Assembly: GCF_019320115.1 (NCBI RefSeq)
Contig: NC_089587.1
Coordinates: 105,263,158-105,327,157, forward strand
Direction: 5' to 3'
From: Miscanthus floridulus
Lineage: Eukaryota > Streptophyta > Magnoliopsida > Poales > Poaceae
DNA length: 64,000 nucleotides
Position numbers and translations under genes: made by a program. This document shows, piece by piece, positions 1 through 12,769 of the stretch; the first letter of the stretch is position 1, and the number at the start of each line of letters is the position of its first letter. The notes beneath the pieces were generated by a model. It had not been told where the DNA came from, searched no databases, and saw nothing but the letters and a program-made list of their open reading frames with translations.

Positions 1-903
1 CCTCCTAACAACCTACACCTTATGAGCCTATGGGTGACTAGAAGATCCAGCAACCACCTACTTGCGCTTCCACTCCGCCTGAGAATCATGCTGAAGTCCC
101 TCCATAGCAATGGCTGCATTCATCAAAGCACCAAAAGTCTGATATCCCCTAGTGTATAGCTCCTTTTGCAAGATGCAAGAGAGGCCACGGTAGAAATAGT
201 CTCTCTTCTTCTCATTAGCGTCTACATGGGTCCCAGCAAACTATGCAAGATGGTTGAACTTGTTCACATAATCCATCACAGTCATACGCCCTTGCTTTAG
301 ATCCAGGAACTCAGTCAACTTCCTATTCAGCAAACCAGCGGGAATATAGTACTTACGGAAAGCAGTGGTAAACTCCTGCCAAGTCACACGGTGGTCTGCC
401 GGCTACATGGCATTGAAAGTATCCCACCACGCACTGGTAGATCCCAGAAGTTGCTGTGTGGTAAAGCGCACCTTCTGTTCTTTAGTCACAGTGAGCAGCT
501 GAAACTTCTGCTCCAGAATACGAAGCCAATGCTCCGCATCCAGAGGCTTAGCAGTTGGTGTGAACATGGGCGGGTGTGTCTTTAGGAAGTCCTAGTAGGA
601 ATAGGGCCCCTTGAGACTACGGGCACCACCCCCATTCCTGCTGTTGCCACCGAGGCCTCCACAGGCGAAGCCACCAATAGCCTGGGCAAGCATCTCCAAG
701 GCACGGGCTGACTCACGCCGAGCAGCCAGCATCTCTGCCATCATCTCTGCATGGGTCATCAGAGGTGGTGGTGGAGGAGGAGGAGGAGCTAGAAGTGGGG
801 CCTCATGGCTATCCCCATTGGTGTTGCCATTGTCCTCACCACAACCGTTATCACCCTGGTCTGCCCTAGCGCTGGTACTCCCCCAACCAGACCTCAGGTT
901 CAT
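1..903 (-). pseudogene. Ty3/gypsy gag remnant (element A), cut by the window edge
   Basis: Read from 903 down to 1, this is the capsid (gag) part of a Ty3/gypsy polyprotein, which packages element RNA in virus-like particles. The start at 903 opens with MNLRSGWGS, followed by an eight-proline run and a helical, alanine-rich stretch (AEMMAEMLAARRESARALEML). After a TAG stop at 592-594 the same frame continues with a KTHPPMF motif and the gag core (WWDTF, TWQEFTTAFRKYYIP, FLDLKQGRMTV). At least four further in-frame stops, mostly TAG, show it is dead. The zinc knuckle and pol would lie left of position 1. The primer site and LTR to its right are in the correct order for a minus-strand element. 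Confidence 0.85.
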
Positions 904-1366
904 CTATAAACAGATAAGAACCAACCATTAGGGACAATCCTCCAGATTAGGAACAAGAGACTTAGAGAAATGATAAGGCTTTTACTAAAGCATTCTTTTA
1001 GGTTATCCTATCAATTCACTAATCCAAATTATGCGTGTGTGGGGAAGTTTAGTTTAAGCAAGATTCTCTTTTCATGATGCATGCATCGGCCTACCCGTTC
1101 ACTCAAGCCAGAATATAGCGGCATTCGTAAAAAATTTTGGCACATCGCACACTCACTTTCCGCTTTCTCAACGATTCTTACATAGCGTAAGTTAGTGTAC
1201 CTGTAGAAAATTAATTAGATAAAACCAGTGCCGCTATCCTAGATAAACCATATTGCTAGGGCTTATACTTATTTACATAATTTTATCACATCCTACTTTT
1301 TGCAAAGCTTTTGTTGGTCAAATTTTAGGTTTTGAAAAGAGTTATAAAACTTGTAACTCATTTTTG
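904..1366 (-). other. Leader of element A between LTR and gag
   Basis: This AT-rich stretch between the primer-binding site and the gag start has no convincing reading frame. It is the expected position of the untranslated leader and packaging region; I see no other feature in it. Confidence 0.5.
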
Positions 1367-1378
1367 GCTCTAATACCA
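1367..1378 (-). promoter_or_regulatory. Primer-binding site of element A
   Basis: On the minus strand the site reads TGGTATTAGAGC, one base different from the methionine-initiator-tRNA type site TGGTATCAGAGC used by many plant gypsy elements. It lies two bases inside the LTR end at 1381, the same spacing as in B and C. Confidence 0.8.
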
Positions 1379-1380
1379 CC

Positions 1381-2561
1381 TGTGGCAAAACCGCTCGAAA
1401 TAACACGCTTTCGGAGGCACTCGTCTTCAACTAGACACTAAGCACCTCGAAAGTTAGCTACATCGGACAGTTCCATCGAGCCCACCCCAAGGGAGAACTT
1501 GAAACAATCCATGTTTTACACCTAGGATCAAATAATGAGTACGAGCTCACAATACTTAGTCCATTTCATACAACAAGAGTTCTCAGAAATACATTATTAC
1601 AATACCAAGTTCGGAGTGCGGAATTTAAACAGCGGAATTGAAATAAACATCTAACGATAAGATACAAGGATCTGTCTGTGCCCACCAGAAGAATCCTTCA
1701 CACAACAGTCACTCCTCAAACTGCACCTACAACAGGGGTAAATAAACCCTGAGTACACAATGTACTCGCAAGACTTACCCGACTAGTGGGAATAATTTTC
1801 CGACTCCAAAGGATATGATAAGCTTTATGGTTTGCTTGGTTTCCTTTTTGCGAAAAGCATTACTAGTAGTTAATCCTTATGTATGTATTTTATTAGCAGT
1901 CATGATTAGTTCATTAGCTAACCATTCTATGTAAGCACTTATTCTACTTTCAAGCAAGAGTCGAGCAATCAAATACATTTCACCATCTTTCATCTTCTAG
2001 TTATTACTACGGTGCTAGATCATAGCCAAATCATACCGTATCCCACGGTGATTTCTTGAACCAATGTATCCTAGTTGGTTACCCTGAAACACACGCCCCG
2101 CTTGTACCCTAGGCACAAGCAAGACCAACCCATCACTCTCCTATCAAGGGGTCTAAGTCTCTGTCCAAACTTGGACTCCAAGCCCCCACTCCTAAGTCCC
2201 AGACTCAGTGTGGTGCTTAGACCTCCATCATCCCTGCCTCTAATCAGTCGGTCCAAAAAGAGCCAGAACTCACGACAAGAGAGCAATGAGCCTTCCCACT
2301 CCCATAAGCAAGTATGTGCTCAGGATAATAAGTATGTGACCTGACTAGAATCCACAGCAACGGATGGTCCTTAACCGACATGGACAGGGAAAACAGTGTA
2401 ACCAAGCTATGCCCCATTGGCCATGGGACACAACCTTTCACCATTTTATCATGAGAGTAATAATAATAATCACCTATTATGAGTAATGGCAGGTTACTCA
2501 CGCTATTGATAGCCCAAGCATAGTAGCTACTCGACCTATGCTAGTAGGACTCATAGGTAGG
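1381..2561 (-). repeat. 5' LTR of element A, U5-proximal part
   Basis: The LTR begins (plus-strand view) with TG at 1381, two bases from the primer site. It is interrupted after 2561 by element B and resumes at 16923. Continuity is supported by the GTAGG duplication at the two break points and by the matching order of motifs relative to the related LTR of B. Summed with the distal part it is about 3.9 kb. No gene is recognised in it; short open frames on both strands are not conserved. Confidence 0.75.
2557..2561. repeat. Target-site duplication of element B (left)
   Basis: GTAGG here matches GTAGG at 16918-16922. One extra base (C left, G right) lies between each copy and the TGTAAC/GTTACA ends. 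A 6-bp reading (GGTAGG) with one extra base only on the left is also possible. Confidence 0.65.
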
Positions 2562-3464
2562 CTGTAACAGAACTGACCAATTTATAAGAGCACAAGTACA
2601 AAAGCAATCACCGGAGTAATCAAACCATCATACTTGAACCCATATAAACCCGGTAGTCAACTGAAACCATGAAAGATTTCAAACCAACTTGCAAACAACC
2701 AAGATCATATTAATTCAACATAACAAGCAACATGTTACATCCATTTCACAAGTAGTTCACAAGTACCTCATACATTAGAGTACACATAGTTATTACAAAA
2801 CGAGTTCACAAATAGTGGAAGCAAAGTAGTTTGAGACCATCACACACACTTAGTTCAAATACAAGCCAGCACCATAGTCATATCTAGCAAAAGCAGTAAG
2901 ATAAGATAACATAGATGATCATGCCCATGATCTAGTCTTCATCCCCCACAGGGTGGACACAATACTTGCAGTAGCCGTTATAGAGCACGTCATCTGCAAC
3001 AAGGGGGAAATAAACCCTGAGTATGAGAATGTACTCAGCTAGACTAACCCGTTATAAACCAGAAATAAATGACACCAAGGAGTATGCAAGGCTTTATCAA
3101 TGGATCTTGCTTGACAACCATTTTGCATAAAAGCTTTAGTGATATGAGAGCATAATTTAGATTATGAGTAAGCAACAAGTTATCAATATTAACATGTCAA
3201 CTAGATTAGCACCTGTACTAGAGCAAGCAATTGATTTAACTTCAAACATTAGTAACCATATCCGGTATAATGTTGTATCATCATCATCATTGATTTAACC
3301 ATCAAGTTCCATTAAGTGCATCTACGTTGCCGCTGCTCAGTCAAGTTCTCACTATCCGGGAGAAACGGCGATTCGAATCGATTCCTATCCAGCTGGAGGG
3401 GTATTCCTAACACACACCCAGGCATACCGCGCGAAGGCAGCCTTAGGTCACCTTTGGTACATCT

Positions 3465-3469
3465 CAGGA
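3465..3469. repeat. Target-site duplication CAGGA (left) of solo LTR
   Basis: CAGGA at 3465-3469 is repeated exactly at 5474-5478 on the other side of the inserted LTR. Confidence 0.9.
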
Positions 3470-4369
3470 TGAAAGGTCCTAATGGCTAGAGGGGGGGTGA
3501 ATAGCCTAATAAAATTCTACAACAACACTTAACAGAATATGTTAGACAATTATGCGGCGAAGCGAGTGTTGCGCTAGCCTATTAAAATGCAAGCCACCTA
3601 CCACAATTCTATTTCGAATAGTGTATATCCACACAATAGCTATGACACTTAGCTAAATTAGTGTGCTCTCAAAGACTAACTAAAGAGCAACACTAATCAA
3701 ACAAACAAGCTCTCACAACTAACTACACTAAAGAGCTTGATAACTAGTTTGCGGTAATGTAAGAGTGAGCAAGAGAGTTATACCGCTGTGTAGTGGTAGG
3801 AACCAATCAATCACAATAATGAATACCAATGTAGACCAATCACCTCGGAATCAAATGATGAACACAATGAGTTTTACCGAGGTTCACTTGCTTGCCGGCA
3901 AGCTATTCCTCGTTGTGGCGATTCACTCACTTGGAGGTTCACGCGCTGATTGGCATCACTCGCCAAACCCTCAATAGGGTGCCGCACAACCAACACAAGA
4001 TGAGGATCACACAAGCCACAAGCAATTTACTAGAGTACCTTTTGGCGCTCCGCCGGGGAAAGGTCAAGAACCCCTCACAATCACCACGATCGGAGTCGGA
4101 GCCAATCACCACCTCCGCTCAACGATCCTCGCTGCTCCAAGCCGTCTAGGTGGCGGCAACCACCAAGAGTAACAAGAGAAATCCACAGCGAAACACAATC
4201 ACCAAGTGCCTCTAGATGCAATCACTCAAGCAATGCACTTGGATTCACTCCCAATCTCACTATGATGATGAATCAATGATCTAGATGAGTGGGAGGGCTT
4301 TGGCTAAGCTCACAAGTATGCTATGTTAATAGAAATGGCCAAGTGTTAAGCTTGAGCCGGCCATGGGGC

Positions 4370-4377
4370 TATATATA
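4370..4377 (-). promoter_or_regulatory. TATA box of the solo copia LTR
   Basis: A TATATATA core inside CTATATATAG, read on the minus strand. The related LTR at 57011-59456 has TATAAATA in the same relative position, just beyond the GC-rich repeats. Confidence 0.55.
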
Positions 4378-4424
4378 GAGCCCCAATCAAATAGAGCCGT
4401 TATACCCCTTCACTGGGCAAAACG

Positions 4425-4860
4425 CGTTCTGACCGGACGCTCCGGTCAGACTGACCAGACGCTCCGGTCAGACTGACCGGACGCTGGCTCTCAGCGTCCG
4501 GTCGCTCGATGTCAGCCACGTGTCCAGACTCAATGGTCATCAGCCTCGACCGGACGCTGCTCCTTCGAACTGACCGGACGCTGAAGCCCCTGCGTCCGGT
4601 CGTTTACAGTAAGCTCCCGAGCATGATCGGACACGTCCGATAAAACTGACCGGACGCTGAAGCCCCAGCGTCCGGTCGTTTCCAGTAAGCTCCCTGAGGC
4701 ATGTTTTTTCGACCGGACGCGTCCGGTCCACCTTGACCAGACGCAGCCAGCGTCCGGTGCTCAACCCTAGCCTACTGTGTCGTCTGACAGCTCGACCGGA
4801 CGCAGCCTTTCAGCGTCCGGTCGCTGAGTGACCCAGCGTCCGGTCAGTAGACCGACGCCA
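4425..4860. repeat. Tandem/inverted GC-rich repeats in the solo LTR
   Basis: Many imperfect copies of a short unit built on GACCGGACGC and GCGTCCGGTC, in both orientations, with CCGG cores and longer sub-blocks (for example the pair around 4570-4630 and 4650-4710). The array sits upstream of the TATA box in LTR orientation, that is, in the U3 region. A diverged version is at 58140-58560. Confidence 0.8.
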
Positions 4861-5473
4861 GCATCACTTCGACCAACTCCATTTCAACTCTAACTTCTTC
4901 ACCCTTGCTCAAATGTGCCAATCACTAAGAATTTTGCATCCGGCGCAATAGAAAATAGACATTTCATTTTCCCGAAAGCGCCGAATCCCGCCTCGCAAGC
5001 TCGGCGGGAGGGAGAGAGGGACCCAAACCCATCTCAACCCTACAACCACCTTGTGCACATGTGTTAGCATATTTTCACAAATATTATCAAGGGTGTTAGC
5101 ACTCCACTAGATCTAAAATGCATATGCAATAAGTTAGAGCATCTAGTGGCACTTTGATAACCGCATTCTGATACGAGTTTCACCCCTCTTAATAGTACGG
5201 CTATCAAACCTAAATGTGATCACACTCTCTAAGTGTCTTGATCACCAAAACAAAATAGCTCCTACAAGTTATACCTTTGCCTTGAGCTTTTTGTTTTTCT
5301 CTTTCTTCTCTTCAAGTGTAAGCCCTTGATCATCTCCATGCTATCACCATTGTCATGTTATGATCTTCATTTGCTTCTCTACTTGAAGTGTGCTACCTAT
5401 CTCATGATCACTTGATGAACTAGGTTAGCACTTAGGGTTTCATCAATTCACCAAAACCAAACTAGAGCTTTCA

Positions 5474-5478
5474 CAGGA
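5474..5478. repeat. Target-site duplication CAGGA (right) of solo LTR
   Basis: Exact partner of 3465-3469. Confidence 0.9.
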
Positions 5479-6081
5479 ATCGTGGCTCCGAGTAGCGCCG
5501 CACCCTCAGGGAGTCCACTCTGTCAGGTGGTCAATCTCACCTCGGACTTACGCCAATAGCTCCCCGCACATCCTTACTACCGCCAGGGTGCGCACTTTCA
5601 CTTCTCGGTCTTCCGGCCTGAGTTGAGCTACTCAGCTTCGCGGTCGGAATGAGTTATCCAGCCAACTAAGTGATAGGTATGCGTTCAAGATGACATGAGG
5701 ACGTATAGCGAATTGGTCCTTAACCGACACAGACGGGGATAGATCCACACCCAAGACCTCCTTGCCTTGTTGCTTCTCTATCGACCTCTCGCCTGGTCAC
5801 AATTCATTATTAACCCATGGTTATCTTCCACGATAGCAAATATAGCCAACCATGACCGGACATCATCCTAACTTGCAGGTGACAGGAAATCACCTGACTT
5901 TTACCGGTCTAAGCATGGCTAAGCTTTGATTCGCTCCTAGACCTAAATAGGATTCAGGGTACGTATATTGGCCAAGGAATAGATATATATACAATAAGTG
6001 TTTGCATCCAATTCCTATCACTTAATGCATCAACAATTAAAGATACTTAAAGTAACCATTTTCAAAACATAGGAGACTTAG

Positions 6082-6258
6082 AATGCTCCAGGGCTTGCCT
6101 TTCAGAAAAGATGAAAGTTGGTGATCGGGGCACTCAAGAACTTCTTCGTTGACTCCTTCAGGGGCCTGCACCTCCTGCTCTTGAGCTTGCTGCTACTCCT
6201 CTGGAAGTACTGGCTCGAATTCCAGAAGTGTGACTCCCTCTGGAACACCTATTGCATG
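6082..6258 (-). other. Conserved short open segment inside the LTR of B
   Basis: Read on the minus strand this encodes HAIGVPEGVTLLEF near 6258, then after one TAG stop (6193-6195) EQEVQ, ECPDH and KGKPWSI. The 3' LTR of C has the same order (HAIGVPKGVTLLEF, QEVQ, ECPDH, KGKPRSI at 42611-42792). In the best-aligned blocks the differences fall mainly at third codon positions, some at first and none that I saw at second, as expected for a segment once under coding constraint. The function is unknown. The segment ends in a GGCAAGCCC motif that could also be a GC-type splice donor. Confidence 0.5.
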
Positions 6259-9200
6259 CATATGCATAGTATAAGAATCATGCATGCACACGAGATGGAA
6301 GGTGATGATGAAATGTACAGCCATGTATGAATGGACGCATGAAAGACATAATGATACAAGATTAACCTCGATTTTACCAAGTAGGTGCATATCTCTTTTA
6401 GAAAACAAGAACGGCACACTCACCAAGTTCTAATAACCTAAGATAAAGTTGTTCATCTTCAGTAAGAGGTCTAGCACCTGCAACTAACAATTTATCTTAA
6501 TTAGCCTAGCATCTAAATCATCGTGTCAACTCATATAAAGCAAATAAGTCATTCACTGCACTCAACAGTTTTTAGACTGCAAATAGTAGCTACAAGTTTG
6601 ATCCATAACTGGAGTTCTACAGATCCAAATGCCATGATTTAAGACTTTCTAGAAAGATTATAAAATTGTCTACAACTTTCATTTAATCACCAAAGACTAA
6701 TTCAAACTCAAACTAGGTCACCCAGACTGATCTTGCAAAACTGTCCGTGAATTCCAAAGAGTAGGCAGTTGGGAGTGCTGTCTTCCAACTGAGATAACTC
6801 TCAAACTACTAGGCCAAATGTCTTGAAATTTTGACACAAGCTATATAAACAAGTCTCCTACCACTTTGTTACTGACCAATTTCATAGCAAACATCAAATT
6901 CACCAGTTAATCTGCTTAACTCTAAAATCTATCTAGAAAGTCACTATAATAGAATTATAGTGAGAATAATATTTCATTACATACACGAATAGCACCATGA
7001 GCACTACCAATGTTACCAACAGTTAACATACATCAAATGAACATAAGCAAACATAGTGGCCCTTCCTAAATAAATTATTTTTATTCCTTTATTAATTTAT
7101 TTAGATAATTAGGTTAAATAATAAACACATATCCAAATTATACAGAAAATTCTACAAAAATTACAGTATCTTATATATGTGTCCAATAGGCTACTACACA
7201 AATTTCACATCATTTGAACAAGTATCACATCCTACACAAAAATGACAAGGCATAAAGGCTTAAAATGGCATAATTAGGAAACCCTAGTGAAAAGTGTCAA
7301 GCAATAGATTTCATATTTTTCCTAGCATCCTTAAGGTACTAGGATACTCCCCACAAAATTTCATGGTCATACGATTCCTAGATAATTTATAAAAATTCAC
7401 ACAAGTATCAATCAATGATAAAAGGAAAATCTATAACTCAAAAACCATACATGCAATGACTCTCAAATTTTTACCAGAGCATCCACTAAGCAAGAATAGC
7501 TCACCCACAAAATTTCATAATTTTTGGAGCACAGAAACTCAAGGTATAATTTAAACAAGTTTGCATGCATTTAAAAACACATTTCAAGTTCCTATTTTAT
7601 TCATCCAAAATTTCCACTTCAAGTGCTCATGTCATATTTTTATTAAATACTAGACTTCACTGTGATTCTACCAAATTTAGAATCACTCCATTTGGATCTA
7701 CCAATTTGGAGATACAAAATTCACAAAACAGCATCAAAATCTGAAATAAAGAACTAGCTTCACTAGCTTGAATCACTGGCGCATGGGACCCACCGGTCAG
7801 GGGACCCCACATGTCAGCGGCGCCAAAACAGAGCACGGCGGGGAATCAGCGCGGGAGCAACGGAGCTCGCCGACGGCGGCTTCTCCGGCGAAACCGACCC
7901 CACCACGGCGTTCACCTCACTCCCCCCGCATCGTTTCATACCGGTGGCTAGCCTAGAGGTGCACGGAAGGGGCTCGTCGCTGGCCATGGCGGCTCAGCGG
8001 CGCGGCATGACGGTGCTCCGGTGAACCCCAGCGCTAGGTGCCCAGACAAGGTGCGCAAAAGCTTCAAGGGACCGAGGCGGACCTCACTACGCTACTAGCA
8101 CTGGATGTGGTGAACTAGTGGAGTGCGGCCACATGAGGTCACCGGTGCGGCCATGACGCACGGCGGTGCGCGGCCATGATCCAGCTCGGCTGGACCGGCA
8201 TTGACGGAAACGTCTACGCTAGAGCAACTACACATGATGGAGAAGATGATGTAGCAGAAAAGGGACACGGAAGAGCGCCGGTCAGCAAGTTCCACAGCGA
8301 GCCCGCACTCTGGCGAGGTGCCGGTCATGGCGGGGGTTACAGGATCGGCCAAAGGACCCTCACCTAGCCATGGACACGACTGCGGAGAGCTCGAGCGAGT
8401 AGAGCAGTGTAGGGCGCTTCTATGTGCGTGAGTGATTTCTCAGGGGCTGGCCAGTAGAGGAGCTACGCGATGGCGATGCTAGCTCGGCGGCAATGGTGCG
8501 ACGATAGCTTTGCTCTCGGTGGCTCAGACGCGCGCGAGAAGGAGATAGAGAGCAAGGGCGAGTGGGAGGGCAGGCGGGCACGGCCTTCAAGCGGTCACCA
8601 GTGGGCAGCGGCGTCAGGCCAGCCACAGAGCGTGGTGGCCACGCGGCGGCCGGTGTCTGAGCCCGGTCGGCACAGTGCCGAGTTCAAATTTTCAGCATTC
8701 AGTCGCCGATCAACCGACTGACAACGCCTTTTCATCGCCTCCAAACTCAAAAACGGTGGCGAGTTAGCAATTTCTTCTTGAATCAAAGTTGTAGAGCTAC
8801 AATAGGGCTACAACATTGCTTTAGCAAGTATCATCTAACTCTCAAACAATCACAAGTTACATCAAGCCAAAGTCAGCTTCAATAAACTGTAAATGCAATC
8901 CAGACTTAGAAATTTTTCAAGTGTAGAATCAGCCCCCAAATCTGACTTGTGGGCCATGTTTGGGACTGTTGCAAACATTTTCATGACTTGACCTCTAAAC
9001 AAAGTTTGTTCCATATATAATTTGCTACAACTTTGCTTTAGGTTGCTTAGACATGCAAACACTCTAGGCTGTACTTTTTAAGTGGTCAAACAACAGAGCC
9101 CCATGGGTCAACACAAGTCAAGCCATTACTTGGAAGTGTAATTAGGCAATATGGTCAACATGAACATTGTTCCTAATGACATTCTAAGTATAGCTAAGTT

Positions 9201-9401
9201 GTTTAAGAGGACATTTGACACACATTTGCATAGACCACACATGAGCACACACAATTGCTAGCATAAAACCAAGCAGTTCAAATAGAAACACACATGAAAT
9301 GATAACATTCATAATGGTATGATGCTTATGAATGAGATGATGATGCACATGCTCATGTGATGCAAGTGTTTTAGTGCAACCATAACACTGAGGTGTTATA
9401 G

Positions 9402-9412
9402 CCCTCCCCCTT
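9402..9412 (-). promoter_or_regulatory. Polypurine tract of element B
   Basis: On the minus strand AAGGGGGAGGG lies immediately upstream of the 3' LTR, the position of the plus-strand DNA synthesis primer in LTR retrotransposons. Element C has the near-identical AAGGGGGGAGGG. Confidence 0.85.
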
Positions 9413-12400
9413 ATAAAAAATCTCGCCCTGAGATTTGAAAAGTGTACCATTTTGAATAAAAGGTAGGGTATACATCCTTCAAATAATCTTCTCGTTCCCA
9501 CGTTGCATCACTTTCACTACCCTGGTTACTCCACATAACCTTGTAAAACTTGACCACACGGTTCCGGGTTACTCTCTCTCTCTTGTGTCGATAACCCGCA
9601 CTGGCCTTTCTTCATAGGATAGATCTGATTTCAACTTGATATTTCTCAGTGAAACTCTTTCTTCGGGAACACGGAGACATTTCTTCAATTGAGATACATG
9701 AAAAACATTGAAGATAGCTCTCATCTCGTAAGGTAACTCTATCTTGTAAGCTACATTCCCACTCTTCTCTATGATCGGATATGGGCCTACATACCTAGGT
9801 ACAAGCTTCCTCTTTACACCGAACCGCTGCACACCTTTCATCGGTGATACCTTCAGATAAACATGATCACCTACTTCAAACTCAATGGGCTTTCTTCTTT
9901 TATCAGCATAGCTTTTCTACCTAGCTTGAGTGGCTTTCATATGTTTTTGGATAGTACGGACTTGTTGTTCAGCCTCTTCAACAAAATCAATGCCGTAGTA
10001 TCTCCTTTCTCTAGATTCCACCCAGTTCAAAGGAGTTCTACACTTGCGACCATACAACGCTTCGAACGGGGCCATCTTGATACTTTCTTGATAACTATTA
10101 TTATAGGAAAATTTAGCCAAGGGTAACCACTTATCCCATGAACCTTTGGATGATATGACGCAAGCTCTTAACATGTCTTCCAATATTTGATTCACCTGCT
10201 CCGTCTGTCTAGAGGTTTGTGGATGATAAGCAGAACTTCTAACTAAGTTGGTCCCTATCATCTTATGCAATTGTTCCCAAAAACGAGCGGTGAACTGAGG
10301 TCCTCTATTAGATACAATGGTTCTAGGAACACCATGGAGATGTACTATCTGATTAAAATATAACTCAGCATAGTCACTTGGTCGATAGTCAACTCTAACT
10401 GGTATGAAATGAGCAGACTTTATTAAACGATCCACTATTACCCATATGGAATTAAAATTCTTTTGGGTAGGGGGAAGCCCAACAATAAAATCCATACTAA
10501 TCTCTTCCCATTTCCATCCTGGTATAGACAATGGTTAGAGAAGTCCAGTAGGCTTCATGTGAATTGCTTTGACTCTACAACAATTGTCGCACCTTGCAAC
10601 ATAAGCTGTGATTTCTTTCTTCATCTTGGTCCACCAAAAGCGAGATTTCAAATCTTGATACATTTTGCTACTTCTCGGGTGGATAGATAACTTGGATGAG
10701 TGAGCTTCTTCTAAGATTTGGTTTCTAAGCTCTTTGTCCTTCGGTACTACAAGTCTGTCCTTAAACCATACAACACCCTTCTCATCAATACGAAAGTATT
10801 TTGTCTCTTGTTCCTTCATCTTTCTTTTGATGTGGAACACACCCACATCGGTTTTCTGAAGCTCGATGATTTTACTTTCCAGAGAGCAACTAAGGGTAAT
10901 ACTGTGCAACACAGCAGGATGTAATAGATGTACCAAATGATAATCTGCTTCCAAGAGAGAATTGTAGTGAGATTTCCTACTCAAAGCATCAGCAACAACA
11001 TTTGCTTTACCCAGATGATAATGGACTTCCAAATTATAATCTTTAATCAACTCTAGCCATCTTCTCTATCTCATGTTCAATTCTAGTTGAGTGAAGATAT
11101 ACTTGAGACTTTTATGATCGGTATAAATATGGCACATATTACCGAGCAGGTAATGCCTCCAAATCTTCAAAGCATGAACCACAGCAGCTAACTCAAGATC
11201 ATGAGTTGGATAATTGGCTTCATGCTTCCTTAGCTGTCGTGAGGCATAGGCGATAACCCAACCTTCCTGCATAAGGACACATCCTAAACCAGTACCTAAT
11301 GCATCACAAAACACATCAAAAGGTTTCTCGATATCAGGTTGCGCCAAAACAGGAGCTAATGTCAACAAGGTCCTTAAAGTGCAAAAAGTAGTCTCACACT
11401 CCGGAGTCCAAACAAACTTCACATCTTTTTGAAGCAACCGGGTCATGAGCTTGGCTACCTTAGAGAAATCCGAAATGAATCGATGATAATATCTAGCCAA
11501 ACTAAGGAAACTTCTAACCTCATGTACTGAGGTGGGTGCTTTCCAATACATGACTTCTTGCACCTTAGATGGATCAACCGAAATCCCTTCATCGGACAAC
11601 ACATGACCTAAGAAAGGTACTTTCTTAAGCCAAAACTTATATTTACTGAACTTGGCATAAAGCTTATGCTCTCATAGCCTGGATAAAACAACTCTCAGAT
11701 GCTCGGCATGTTCTTCAGCATTTACAGAAAAGATCAAGATGTCATCAATGAAGACAACTACAAACTTATCCAGTTCCTCCATGAATACAGAATTCATTAG
11801 ATATACGAAGTAGGCAGGAGCATTGGTCAGACCGAAAGACATAACTAGATACTCATACAACCCATATCTGGTGGAGAAAGCGATCTTAGGCACATCCTCC
11901 GGTCTAATCTTTATCTGATGATAATCAGATCTCAAATCAATTTTGGAGAATACCTTTGCCTTAGACAATTGATCAAACAAAATATCAATACGAGGCAGTG
12001 GGTACTTGTTCTTGATTATGACAGCATTGAGTGGACGATAATCCACACACATGCGCAATGACTTGTCCTTCTTCTTCACAAATATGGCAGGACAACTCTA
12101 GGGAGAAGCACTAGGTTGGATAAGACCTTTCTCTAACAGATCTTGGAACTAAACTTTAAGCTCTACTAACTCATTAGGCGGCATCCTATAAGGCCTCCTA
12201 GAAATAGGTGCAGTGCCTGGCACTAACTCGATCTTGAACTCGATGTCTCGATCAGGCGGTAAACCAGGTAAATCATCAGGAAATACATCTAGAAATTCAC
12301 ACACTACTGGAACGTCCTCAATTCTCAAGGTCTGGATAGCATTAACAGTGTTGTGGAGTTCTAGCTCTCTGGGAAGTGGCACAAGGAAAGCCTCCTTACT

Positions 12401-12769
12401 GATAGGATCCCTCAACATCACGACCCTAGTGGAAGTATCAATGAGCACTCCATGACCGCTCATCCACTTCATTCCCAAGATTACATCTATCCCTAATCCT
12501 AGCAAAACTACCATATCGGCCATAAACACTCATCCCTCAATTTCGATACTCACACCCAGCACTATTTGATTAGTCGAAATATTACTTCCAGCTACACTAA
12601 TGCAATAACTACCCGAGGATACTGTAATTACCTTCTGATTGTATTTCGATGCAAAAGCTGGACTCATAAATGAATGCGAAGCACCAGAATCAAATAGTAC
12701 AACTGTCGGATGGTGATTCACAAGGAACTTACCCACAGTAACCACCTCTCCAGAGGGTATCTTAGTCAT
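9410..12769 (-). pseudogene. Element B pol: protease, RT, RNase H, integrase, chromodomain-like tail
   Basis: This is the enzymatic half of the B polyprotein, in the same frame as gag from 13825 down to 9569. Visible in order: protease active site DSGASHSF (about 12690), RT fingers ([11 protein letters not shown], about 12040), RT catalytic motif FIDDIL (about 11740), RNase H start ([14 protein letters not shown]) and [11 protein letters not shown] (about 11110), integrase zinc finger ending CDNCCRVKA (about 10570), catalytic-core pieces MDFIVGLPP, SNRGPQF and HPQTSRQTEQ, and the PRYVGPYPI motif (about 9790). SNRG replaces the usual S-D-R-G, so a catalytic Asp is lost. After a GA-repeat slip at 9569 another frame carries a chromodomain-like tail (KVMWSNQ, ATWERE, YPTFYSKW). 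Several TAG stops confirm a dead copy. Confidence 0.9.

Larger units (their letters stand above)
3470..5473 (-). mobile_element. Solo LTR of a SIRE/Maximus-type Ty1/copia element
   Basis: A 2004-bp sequence with termini TGAAAGG and CCTTTCA, flanked by a perfect 5-bp duplication CAGGA and with no internal region, so it is a solo LTR left by LTR-LTR recombination. It shares order and motifs with the LTR at 57011-59456: a CTAGAGG...GGTGAATAG end, the block around 3880-3980, GC-rich repeats, and the accaaaac-type end. The orientation is minus, given by its TATA-like box and by comparison with element G, whose gag lies beyond the equivalent of the right end. The lineage name rests on the zinc-knuckle gag of G and is a family-level recall. 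Confidence 0.88.
2563..9400 (-). repeat. 3' LTR of element B (interrupted by a solo copia LTR)
   Basis: The right end (9392-9400, reading TATAACACC on the minus strand, a mutated TGTAACACC) abuts the polypurine tract. The left end starts TGTAACAG at 2563. Removing the nested 2004-bp LTR and one 5-bp duplication leaves about 4.83 kb. The first 822 bases align without gaps to 16020-16841. It contains a GC-rich block at about 7780-8730, the counterpart of GC-rich blocks in the LTRs of A and C, and a conserved short open segment at 6082-6258. The open frames in the GC-rich block are not conserved and are not called as genes. Confidence 0.85.

Noticed and set aside
9863..10126. Plus-strand open frames within 9.8-13.8 kb.
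   Set aside because: They are antisense shadows of the B gag-pol frame, which carries the catalytic motifs.
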